The position numbers and the translations under genes are program-made. Of a stretch of 13,112 nt of DNA, positions 6,994 to 13,112 are shown piece by piece; the first letter of the stretch is position 1, and every line of letters starts with the position of its first letter. This DNA is from Patescibacteria group bacterium (GTDB lineage: Bacteria; Patescibacteriota; Microgenomatia; UBA12405): the NCBI GenBank assembly GCA_018901355.1, contig JAHIEZ010000051.1, positions 1 through 13,112 on the forward strand. Direction: 5' to 3'. The notes below the pieces were generated by a model. The model searched no databases, had not been told where the DNA came from, and saw only the letters and a program-made list of their open reading frames with translations.

Positions 6994-7773
6994 TTATAGC
7001 CGTTTTTTGGTTTGGAAGTATTTGACGAAGGCGGTTTGGTGAGAAATAGCCGAATAATAGGCAAAGACCAGGCCGGGGAAACCGTCTAAGAAACCAAGAT
7101 GACGGAAGTAAATTTGAAAAAAAGTAAGAGAGGGTTTGAGGAAAAGATAATTTAAAAAAGTAACAAAATTTAAGGGTGTTTTGTTGTCAATTAGATTTTG
7201 CGACATTAAGGTAGTATAGCGGTTGTTTCGGCTAAGATAGCGGGAAAAATTAGTATCGGCGTAGTGTAATAAATCATTTTTTAATTGTCCGATAGGTGGA
7301 TTGATAACGGTTTTTTCATGAACCGAAAGGCAGGGCAGTCTCCCCTGCCCTCTTTTGTAAAGGCGGAAAACCGGATCGGGGTATTGGCCGCCTTTTTTTA
7401 AAAATCTGGTTAAAAAGAAATTGGAACGATTGATTCTAAAGCCGTTTTCGATAATATTTTTGACCGGTTTTAATAAGATATCTTGAATCTCTTTTTTTAA
7501 AGCAGGCGAAACGATTTCGTCGGCATCAAGCTGAAGTATCCAGTCGGATTGACAAGTGTCGATGGCCATTTGCTTATTGAGGTGGAACATGGGCTTGTTT
7601 TCGGTAGAAATAATTTTGGCTTTGTATTTTTGGGCAAGGGCAACAGTGTGGTCGCTTGATTGACCGTCGACGATGACAATTTCATCAGCCCAAGAAACGG
7701 CTTTTAGACAGGAAGAAATATTGTTTTCTTCGTTGTAAGTGGCAATGGCGATAGAAAGAGTGGCTTTGTTCAT
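6994..7773 (-). CDS. WaaE/LpsE-like family 2 glycosyltransferase
   Basis: A 259-residue GT2 of the type found in lipopolysaccharide core and exopolysaccharide clusters. The first strand is LSIAIATYNEE (6-16), then SWADEIVIVDGQSSDHT (27-43) with the donor-binding Asp36, WILQLDADEIVSP (78-90) with the DADE metal site at 83-86, and YPDPVFRLYKRG (131-142) followed by SVHEK (150-154), which is typical of this subgroup. The C-terminal part (200-245) contains hydrophobic stretches such as LNYLFLKPSLTFFQIYF that suggest membrane association. The length matches the family. The ATG shares an ATGA with the stop of the upstream GT39 gene; the downstream GT4 gene begins 6 bases after its stop. The WaaE-like family assignment is firm; a role in building a core oligosaccharide is inferred from the cluster. 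Confidence 0.92.
   Translation of the reverse strand: MNKATLSIAIATYNEENNISSCLKAVSWADEIVIVDGQSSDHTVALAQKYKAKIISTENKPMFHLNKQMAIDTCQSDWILQLDADEIVSPALKKEIQDILLKPVKNIIENGFRINRSNFFLTRFLKKGGQYPDPVFRLYKRGQGRLPCLSVHEKTVINPPIGQLKNDLLHYADTNFSRYLSRNNRYTTLMSQNLIDNKTPLNFVTFLNYLFLKPSLTFFQIYFRHLGFLDGFPGLVFAYYSAISHQTAFVKYFQTKKRL
7332..7351. repeat. GC-rich hairpin inside the WaaE-like GT2 gene
   Basis: AGGGCAG, loop TCTCCC, CTGCCCT: 7-bp arms, much richer in GC than its surroundings. It is translated as RGQGRLPCL around residues 141-149, between the conserved FRLYK and SVHEK blocks. It could be a small palindromic insertion or a chance structure. Confidence 0.4.
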
Positions 7774-9350
7774 GGCTTTAGGTATATTTTAAAGGCTTTT
7801 TGGCCATTTGGGAAATCGATAGTATAAAAAGGAGTATTGGGGATGGTTTCGTCGGAAGCCACGACCAGGCTACCGGAAGGGATGGTATCCCAGTCAATTT
7901 TTTGGAAATGGTAATGGCCAAGGGTGGCAACGGTGGAAAAACCGTATTGATCGGGAGGGGTTAATTTGATTTGAGATTGAACTTGCTGGGGTGAGGTTTG
8001 ATCAAAAAGGGTCATTAAAATATAGGGCTGGTCGTATTTGTTGGTGATATAGATAGGTTGAGTGGGGGGGTAAGGATATTGCTTTAAAAATAGGGATAAT
8101 TCTTTAAAACCGTAAGGCCAAGCCAGAGGCAGACGCTTGGGGTAGTGAATAAAATAGGCATTAAGGTAGTAGAAAAAAGAGAAAAGATAAAAAAGAATAA
8201 TAGTAATTTGTAACTTGTAATTTGTAACTTGTAATAAGCCGAGGGCGGTAATAACTATGAGAGGAATAGACAGAGATAAGGCGCGAAGGGCGGAAGGGGC
8301 TTGAAAAGTAAGAGAGGAGGCAAGGGGGGCAATAAAAAGCCAAGGGAGAAGAAGGGTTTTTAGCTGGTGGTAACGAGGTTTTCTGATAAGTGTGATTAGA
8401 CCTAAAAGTAAAAACGGCAATTCGAGAAGATAAAGTTGGCCCATGTCGGGAACTTTAGATCGGGGGACTTCGTCGCCGTTGACGAAAAGAAAATTGAGAT
8501 CGAAGTGAGAGAAGTATTTTTCGGCCCAGGAGATAAGGTAGAGCACTTTTTTGTTGTGCATGGCTCGATTGATAAGCCGGACGTTGGCATGTTGGTTTAA
8601 AAGCTCTTCGGAGCGGGAAAGAGGACCGGGGTCGGCAGTAATGCCAACGCCACCTAGGCGGGCAGTACCACCGGAGTGAAGAAAAGAAAGAGCGATGGGG
8701 ATGGTGAGAAAAACTCCTATAAATAAAGGAAGAAGGAGTTTTTTGTAATTAGTAATTAATAATTTGTAGTTAGTAATAAAAAGAGAAAGAAGAAGCAGGG
8801 GGGAGATGATACGGGCGGAATGGTAAATATAGGTGGAGAGGACAAAAAATACAATCGAAAGAGAGAATTTTTGACGATAAAAATAATAAACGGCAAAAAG
8901 GATAAAAGAAAGAGCGGCGGATGACTCCCAAGCGCCACGAGAGAAGTGAATGTGCCAGGGAGAAATAGCTAAAAGAAGAGCAGAAAGAAGAGCCAGTTTT
9001 TTATTTTTGGAAACAAGCAAGATAAGACGATAAAGAATGAAAACGGAAAAGGTGGAGAGAATTAAATTTGGTAAACGAACAGCCAGGGGGTTTAGGCCGA
9101 GAGTGGCGATGAAAGGCAGAGCCAAATAGACATAGCCGCCGGGTTTGTAGTCGCCAAAAGATTTGAAGTGGAGAGGCCAGGAATGACCGTGCTCATCGTG
9201 GCCGGTTTTAATAAGGGAATAGGCATTGTAGCCTAAGGCGGCTTCGTCGGCGTTGAGGGCGGGATAGGAAGTAATTTTGTAGGCGCGAACAAAAAAGGCG
9301 AGAAGAAGAACGAGAATTAAGAGATAATTTTTTTTAATTGTGGTAAGCAT
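7770..9350 (-). CDS. GT39/PMT-like integral membrane glycosyltransferase (paralogue 3)
   Basis: A 526-residue polytopic GT-C fold protein of the ArnT/PMT-like GT39 family. Such enzymes use polyprenyl-phosphate sugars on the outer membrane face. After the first helix (9-22) comes NADEAALGYNAYSLIKTG (33-50) with the catalytic-type Asp35-Glu36 in the first external loop, then HDEHG (51-55), FKSFGDYKPGGYVYLALPF (62-80) and NPLAVRLP (87-94). About ten hydrophobic helices follow. The last 110 or so residues are a soluble domain with YDQPYILMTLF and ending KAFKIYLKP. Two 7-bp repeat arrays encode ITNYKLLITNYK near residue 195 and TNYKLQIT near residue 378. It overlaps the upstream GT39 gene by 17 bases and the downstream GT2 by ATGA. 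A polyprenyl-linked donor and periplasm-side activity are inferred from the family; acceptor unknown. Confidence 0.9.
   Translation of the reverse strand: MLTTIKKNYLLILVLLLAFFVRAYKITSYPALNADEAALGYNAYSLIKTGHDEHGHSWPLHFKSFGDYKPGGYVYLALPFIATLGLNPLAVRLPNLILSTFSVFILYRLILLVSKNKKLALLSALLLAISPWHIHFSRGAWESSAALSFILFAVYYFYRQKFSLSIVFFVLSTYIYHSARIISPLLLLSLFITNYKLLITNYKKLLLPLFIGVFLTIPIALSFLHSGGTARLGGVGITADPGPLSRSEELLNQHANVRLINRAMHNKKVLYLISWAEKYFSHFDLNFLFVNGDEVPRSKVPDMGQLYLLELPFLLLGLITLIRKPRYHQLKTLLLPWLFIAPLASSLTFQAPSALRALSLSIPLIVITALGLLQVTNYKLQITIILFYLFSFFYYLNAYFIHYPKRLPLAWPYGFKELSLFLKQYPYPPTQPIYITNKYDQPYILMTLFDQTSPQQVQSQIKLTPPDQYGFSTVATLGHYHFQKIDWDTIPSGSLVVASDETIPNTPFYTIDFPNGQKAFKIYLKP
8203..8237. repeat. 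Heptanucleotide array, GTAATTT/GTAACTT x5, in a GT39 gene
   Basis: The 14-base unit GTAATTTGTAACTT is present twice exactly (8203-8216 and 8217-8230), followed by GTAATAA: five 7-base units in all. The minus (coding) strand reads LLQVTNYKLQIT at about residues 372-383. The plus orientation would contain TAA stop codons, whereas the coding orientation is free of stops. Confidence 0.85.
8745..8779. repeat. Degenerate heptanucleotide array x5 in the same GT39 gene
   Basis: Units are GTAATTA, GTAATTA, ATAATTT, GTAGTTA and GTAATAA. It has the same 7-base period and the same orientation as the array 508 bases away in this gene. The coding strand reads FITNYKLLITNY at about residues 191-202, between two hydrophobic segments. 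Confidence 0.8.
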
Positions 9351-10932
9351 AGAAGGTGGAAATATTATTGATGGGACTTAGGGGTAAGATGTTTTGAGGA
9401 TTGAGGTTTAGACGTAAAAGTTCATCATGAGAGTAAATGGCCAGACTGTGGGGTGGCAGACTGTCGGGAGAAGGAGTAGAAACAAAACGAATATTGTCTA
9501 TTTTTTGAACTGTGCCGGCATCACCGTATTCATTTTCGGTTAAATTGGCTTGTGTCTGATATTTTTGGGGAGGATATTGAGAATAAAAAAGATAGTAAAT
9601 ATATGGTTGACCATAAAAGTCGGTAAAGTAGATTTGTTGATAATCGACTTGTTTTTTGACCAGATATTTGATGGCCTGTTCTTGACCATAAATAAATTGC
9701 ATAGGGTTGGTTTTGACCATGTGGTTGTAGTAAAGATCCGAATAGTAGACAAATGAGAGTAGATAGACAAGAAAGATAAAAATTTTTAGATAACGATTTT
9801 TGAGTTGTGATAGGCCGAGAGAGACAAAAAATACTAGGGGAATGGAGAAACTCATGGCTCGAACGGTTTGGACTGAGTCGCGGGTAAGAGCGGCGGGGAT
9901 GGGAGCAAGTAAAAGCCAAAGAAGGAAGAACTTTTTTAGTTTTTTGGCCTTTGAAAAAAGTCCAATGATAAAAAAGATTAGACTGGGATAAAGAAGGATA
10001 CCAATGTAGGGAGCAGAGTGACGGGGATTTTGCCAATCACCGACAAAAGCCAAAAGAGCTGGTGAAAAGTGATTGAAGTAGCGAAGAGTGAAATTGCGAA
10101 AGAAGAAAATAAAATGATTGTGAAATAATTGATAATCAAGTTGGTTTGATTCAGAAATAATTTGTTGTGTTTCGGTTTGGTTTCTAGGATAGGAAAATAA
10201 GCTGATCACTTTGAGACGATTGGAATCTGAACTGAAAAATAAACCGTAGGCAATGGGGAGGGCTAAAATAAAGAGAGGCAAGATAAAGGGTTTGGAGAGA
10301 CGTTTGAGATCCTGAAATAAATTCAGGATGACAGTAGAGAAAGGTTTGGAGAAGTTTAATTGGGTGATGAGGAGGATGGTGATTAAAAGAAGGCTAGCTA
10401 GTTTGCCGCCTTGGTAAGTGTAGAGGGTGGAAGCAAAAATAAGGGCCGAAAGAAGATATTTTCGTTTGAAAAAAAATAGAGATGCTAGGACAAGTTCGAC
10501 GGTGAGAATATTGGTTTCCCAGGCCCCTCTGGAAAAATGAATATTGATAGGATTGAAGGCTAAAACTAAAGCAGAAAATAAGGCTGTTTTTTTTGATTTG
10601 GGATTGATTTCCCTGATGAGAAGATAAAGAAAATAAGGTAAAAGTGAGCCTAAAATTATAGATGGTAGACGAACAGCCAAAGGGGTAAGTCCCAAAAGAG
10701 CAATAAAAGGAGTGGTTAGGTAAACATAAAGTCCGGGTTTGTAGTCTCCGAAAGACTTAAAAATTAGAGGAAGAAAAGTACCGTATTCATCACGGGCAGT
10801 TTTTAAAATAGAATAGGCGTTGTAGCCAAGAGAGGCTTCGTCCCACAAAAGAGGCGGGTAGTTGTTAACTTGGTAAAGACGAAGGAGCAAAGCGATGAGG
10901 GTGATGGGCAAGAGAAGATACTTAGTCTTCAT
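9334..10932 (-). CDS. GT39/PMT-like integral membrane glycosyltransferase (paralogue 2)
   Basis: A 532-residue polytopic protein, paralogous to the genes on both sides and closest to the one downstream. Shared blocks are LLWDEASLGYNAYSILKT (28-45, Asp31-Glu32), RDEYG (47-51), FKSFGDYKPGLYVYLTTPF (58-76) and TPLAVRLP (83-90). HFSRGAWETN in the next loop matches HFSRGAWESS of the downstream copy. About ten to twelve helices are followed by a soluble C-terminal domain with YGQPYIYYLFYSQYPP. An in-frame palindromic 27-bp repeat encodes TVILNLFQDL (about 200-209). The ATG lies in the end of the upstream gene, an 11-base overlap, with no Shine-Dalgarno sequence. As in other GT39 proteins the expected donor is a polyprenyl-phosphate sugar and the active site faces outward; the acceptor is unknown. 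Confidence 0.9.
   Translation of the reverse strand: MKTKYLLLPITLIALLLRLYQVNNYPPLLWDEASLGYNAYSILKTARDEYGTFLPLIFKSFGDYKPGLYVYLTTPFIALLGLTPLAVRLPSIILGSLLPYFLYLLIREINPKSKKTALFSALVLAFNPINIHFSRGAWETNILTVELVLASLFFFKRKYLLSALIFASTLYTYQGGKLASLLLITILLITQLNFSKPFSTVILNLFQDLKRLSKPFILPLFILALPIAYGLFFSSDSNRLKVISLFSYPRNQTETQQIISESNQLDYQLFHNHFIFFFRNFTLRYFNHFSPALLAFVGDWQNPRHSAPYIGILLYPSLIFFIIGLFSKAKKLKKFFLLWLLLAPIPAALTRDSVQTVRAMSFSIPLVFFVSLGLSQLKNRYLKIFIFLVYLLSFVYYSDLYYNHMVKTNPMQFIYGQEQAIKYLVKKQVDYQQIYFTDFYGQPYIYYLFYSQYPPQKYQTQANLTENEYGDAGTVQKIDNIRFVSTPSPDSLPPHSLAIYSHDELLRLNLNPQNILPLSPINNISTFYAYHN
10308..10334. repeat. 27-bp palindromic repeat, copy 2, in frame in a GT39 gene
   Basis: Identical over 27 bases to 4346-4372. 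Here the coding strand reads it in another frame, giving TVILNLFQDL instead of HPEFISGS. The neighbouring bases differ between the copies (TTTGA before and TAGAG after in this one, GGGGG before and ACAGG after in the other), so the identity is confined to the element. Confidence 0.85.
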
Positions 10933-12523
10933 AGCTTATGATATCAAAAGCAGGACTATTATCGAGAAAATTGATGGTGGTAAGAAGCTGTCCCCCCGGA
11001 GGATAATTGTCAGGACCGGTGATAAGTAAGGTAGACGATGATAGGGCAAGACCGGCAATTTCCCAGTCGTTGACAAATTTGAACTTGTCAAAGCCGTCAA
11101 CCCAGTACCAGTCGGCGTGAAAATCCCATTGAGGCTGATAATTGGCGGGTGGCCAAGGCCAGTAAAGCAAAATAAACTGGTGGGGTTCACCGTATTTTTT
11201 GGTGAAAACAATTTGATCATATTTAGAATAATTTTGTTTGGCGAAGCTGACAGCTTCTTTGTATCCATATTGCCAGGATGGGGAATAATTTTGAGAATAA
11301 GTATGAGTATAATTATGCCAATAGAAGGCAAATTGAGATAAAAGAATAAGACAAAAAATAGGGATAATTTTTTTAAATTTTGATAAACCAAGAGCGATGA
11401 GAAGATAAGGAAGAGGGAGAAGAGTGACGGCTCTAATGGTGGGAAAATCACCATAAGTGAGAGCGGCGGGAAGCAGGCCGATGAGAAACCAGGAAAAGAG
11501 GAGTTTTTTTGATGATGATCTAAAAAGTTTGATAAGACCAAGATAAAAAAACGGCAGACAAGAAAAAAATAAAATGCCGGTTTGAGGAAGACCAAATTGA
11601 TATTGAGTGTTGCCTTTGAAAAAAAGCAAATAAGGGTTTAAAAAATCCAGATAATTTTTGATAAATTTGGGAACAAAATAGGTAATTTTGTTGTGAGCCA
11701 GACGGGCAAGAAGGGGAGAAAGTGATGACTGTCCGCGGGAATGATTGATGAGATTGATGGCATCTTGGTTTAAAATAAAAGTCCAGCGACCCCGAGCTTG
11801 AGAATCGGGAGAAATAAGATTTAGAAGCTGGGGGATGGTAAAAAGAAGAAAAAGAAAGAGAGAGACAAAAACGGTTTTGGGGTGAGTTTTAATCATTTTT
11901 TTAAGCTGATTAAGATAGATAATAAGAATGGTCAGACTAAATAAGGGAGTAACGACGCGGGTGTTGTGATAGGCATATTGAGATAAACCGAGGGCAATGG
12001 AAGCAAAAATGAGGAGTTTGTGTTTTTGTTTTTGGAGAGCATAGAGAAGCAAGGTAAGGCCAGTGATAAAAAAGAAAGAAGCGATGGTAGACTGAAAAAC
12101 GGCACGGGAGGGAAAAAAGCTCCAAGGTGAAAGAGAAGCCAAAAAAGTGGCAAATAGTGCCATTTTTTTATTTTTTAGGATTAATTTTGAGAGAAAATAG
12201 GTGGGGATCAGGCTAAGAAAACCCAAAATAGCGGAGGGTAAACGGGCAGTCCAAGCATTAAGACCAAAATATTTTATGAGAGGCAGAGTCAGGTACATAT
12301 TTAATGTAGTAGGATAATCGCCGTAGGCTCTAAAATTAAAAATGGGCCAAACAGTCCCCCATTGGTCATGACCAGTAAGCAGGAGAGAATAAGCATTGTA
12401 GCTATGGGAAATTTCATCCCAATTTAGACTGACGGGGTATTGATCTAATTTATAAAGACGAATTGATAGGCCGAAAAGAAGAATTAAAATTAAGAGAAAA
12501 TTATTTTTTAGTTTTGAGAGCAT
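10922..12523 (-). CDS. GT39/PMT-like integral membrane glycosyltransferase (paralogue 1)
   Basis: A 533-residue polytopic GT-C protein, the most divergent of the three. After the first helix come SLNWDEISHSYNAYSLLLTG (32-51, Asp36-Glu37), HDQWG (52-56, Gln where the others have Glu), FRAYGDYPTTLNMYLTLP (64-81) and NAWTARLP (89-96). The soluble C-terminal domain has YGEPHQFILLYWPWPP. I set the start at the ATG 12521-12523: it gives MLSKLKNNFLLILILLFG, which aligns with MLTTIKKNYLLILVLLLA of paralogue 3. An upstream TTG at 12548-12550 would add nine residues that have no counterpart. With this start the gene overlaps the upstream reading frame by 23 bases. The enzyme would act at the outer membrane face with a polyprenyl-phosphate sugar (family knowledge). 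The HDQ change may alter specificity (inference). Confidence 0.88.
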   Translation of the reverse strand: MLSKLKNNFLLILILLFGLSIRLYKLDQYPVSLNWDEISHSYNAYSLLLTGHDQWGTVWPIFNFRAYGDYPTTLNMYLTLPLIKYFGLNAWTARLPSAILGFLSLIPTYFLSKLILKNKKMALFATFLASLSPWSFFPSRAVFQSTIASFFFITGLTLLLYALQKQKHKLLIFASIALGLSQYAYHNTRVVTPLFSLTILIIYLNQLKKMIKTHPKTVFVSLFLFLLFTIPQLLNLISPDSQARGRWTFILNQDAINLINHSRGQSSLSPLLARLAHNKITYFVPKFIKNYLDFLNPYLLFFKGNTQYQFGLPQTGILFFSCLPFFYLGLIKLFRSSSKKLLFSWFLIGLLPAALTYGDFPTIRAVTLLPLPYLLIALGLSKFKKIIPIFCLILLSQFAFYWHNYTHTYSQNYSPSWQYGYKEAVSFAKQNYSKYDQIVFTKKYGEPHQFILLYWPWPPANYQPQWDFHADWYWVDGFDKFKFVNDWEIAGLALSSSTLLITGPDNYPPGGQLLTTINFLDNSPAFDIISYED

Positions 12524-13112
12524 AGAAAGAAAAACCAATAAGAGAAACAAGACTAATGAGATTTGAAATAGTACGGATAGGGGTGTTTTTTAATTTTAAA
12601 CTAAGTTGGTGATTGCCTGGTAGCAGATTGACCGTAATTAAGCCAAGATCGGGAGTAAGATGGTGTTTTATGGGTTTATTGTTTTCATAGACTTGCCAGT
12701 TGGGGAAATAAACCATAGGAAAGGTAAGTTCGGCTGAAGGTGAATTGACGGTGGTGTCTAAATGGGCTTGGTGACTGTTTTTACTAAAATTATTAATAGT
12801 TATGTCTTGGTCTGAGAAAGGCTTTTGAGGAGCAAATTGATTGGGAAAATCGGTGCCGTAATTGGGCCAATAGTCTTTTAGACCGGCGCCGCTTTGACGA
12901 ACTAATTCGGCTGGATTTAGTTTTTCTTGATCGCTTAGATTGGCAAACCAAATATCTTCTTTAAAATAATTTAAGTTGAGGGTAATGATTAGGGCGATAA
13001 GAAGGAGAGCCAATATTTTTTTGGGAAAATAAGAAAGGAGACTACCGGAAATAAAAGATAGGCAAAATATGGCAAGGAGTAAAAGGCGCCAAGGGAATTG
13101 AAAATAGGCCAT
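12501..13112 (-). CDS. C-terminal part of a YfhO / PTPS-related-type membrane protein
   Basis: The last 203 residues of a larger protein whose start lies beyond the window; the ATG at the very edge is probably an internal methionine. AYFQFPWRLLLLAIFCLSFI (2-21) resembles the FQFPWRFL block that precedes the last helices in PTPS-related (PF10131-like) and YfhO-like membrane proteins. A helix follows at about 33-48. Residues 50-178 form an exported soluble region rich in polar residues. FPMVYFPNWQVYENNKPIK (131-149) and LLPGNHQLSLKLKNTPIR (163-180) are the beta-sandwich blocks typical of YfhO C-termini, before a final helix (183-199) and a KTKK tail. YfhO is linked to lipid-carrier glycosylation of teichoic acids in Firmicutes; a glycosylation role here is inferred from family and neighbours. 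The stop overlaps the next gene. Confidence 0.8.
   Translation of the reverse strand: MAYFQFPWRLLLLAIFCLSFISGSLLSYFPKKILALLLIALIITLNLNYFKEDIWFANLSDQEKLNPAELVRQSGAGLKDYWPNYGTDFPNQFAPQKPFSDQDITINNFSKNSHQAHLDTTVNSPSAELTFPMVYFPNWQVYENNKPIKHHLTPDLGLITVNLLPGNHQLSLKLKNTPIRTISNLISLVSLIGFSFYALKTKK

Noticed and set aside
6988..7015. TATAAT on the minus strand just before the GT4 start
   Set aside because: It looks like a -10 box, but no -35-like sequence lies 16-18 bases upstream and the site is at the end of the preceding gene; chance in AT-rich DNA is likely.
8203..8237. CRISPR array
   Set aside because: The units are 7 bases long and directly contiguous with no spacers, and they are translated as part of a GT39 protein.
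9530..10036. 168-residue open frame on the minus strand in another phase
   Set aside because: It overlaps the GT39 gene in a second phase, is rich in Ser, Leu and Pro as out-of-frame translations of this region are, and has no family motif.
10936..11595. 219-residue open frame on the minus strand in another phase
   Set aside because: It is an out-of-frame reading of GT39 paralogue 1, whose own frame aligns to its two paralogues through this segment.
12524..12550. TTG start for GT39 paralogue 1
   Set aside because: The added nine hydrophobic residues have no equivalent in the other two paralogues, which begin at the position matching the ATG at 12523.

Overview
The window is a gap-free stretch of a bacterial cell-surface glycan locus. 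All twelve genes I can support lie on the minus strand, so they are read from the right edge to the left edge. Neighbours abut, overlap by 4 to 23 bases, or are separated by at most 8 bases. I see no internal promoter, terminator, RNA gene, CRISPR array or transposase. The locus runs off both ends of the window: the first gene (right edge) lacks its 5' end and the last gene (left edge) lacks its 3' end.

Organism: most likely a member of the Candidate Phyla Radiation (Patescibacteria), perhaps Microgenomates-like. This is inference. The basis is the low GC content by eye, the extreme packing, and short low-complexity insertions inside genes that translate as ITNYKLLITNYK, NSKLEIRN, HPEFISGS and VILNLFQDL, which I recall as common in such genomes. 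The protein types (GT39 mannosyltransferase-like proteins, B12-type radical SAM proteins, a DPM1-like GT2) also fit. TGA serves as a stop codon at the ATGA junctions, so the code is the standard bacterial one and not the TGA-glycine code of Gracilibacteria or Absconditabacteria.

Layout in transcription order (right to left): (1) C-terminal part of a large membrane protein of the YfhO / PTPS-related type; (2) three consecutive GT39/PMT-like integral membrane glycosyltransferases, paralogous to each other; (3) a WaaE/LpsE-like GT2; (4) a GT4-type retaining glycosyltransferase; (5) a DPM1-like polyprenyl-phosphate sugar synthase; (6) a GT2 with a C-terminal membrane anchor; (7) two different radical SAM proteins with N-terminal cobalamin-binding-like domains; (8) a class I SAM methyltransferase; (9) the N-terminal 214 residues of another GT2.

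How they may work together (inference): the GT4 and GT2 enzymes would build a lipid-linked glycan from nucleotide sugars on the cytoplasmic face. The DPM1-like enzyme would charge a polyprenyl phosphate with a single sugar. The three GT39 proteins would use that lipid-linked sugar on the outer face to decorate glycan, lipid or protein. The two radical SAM proteins and the methyltransferase would tailor a sugar or lipid. No substrate can be assigned from sequence alone.

The most unusual features are small repeats embedded in frame in the coding sequences: an identical 27-bp palindromic element in two genes read in two different frames, three arrays of 7-bp units in two glycosyltransferase genes, and a perfect 10-bp-stem hairpin in a radical SAM gene.
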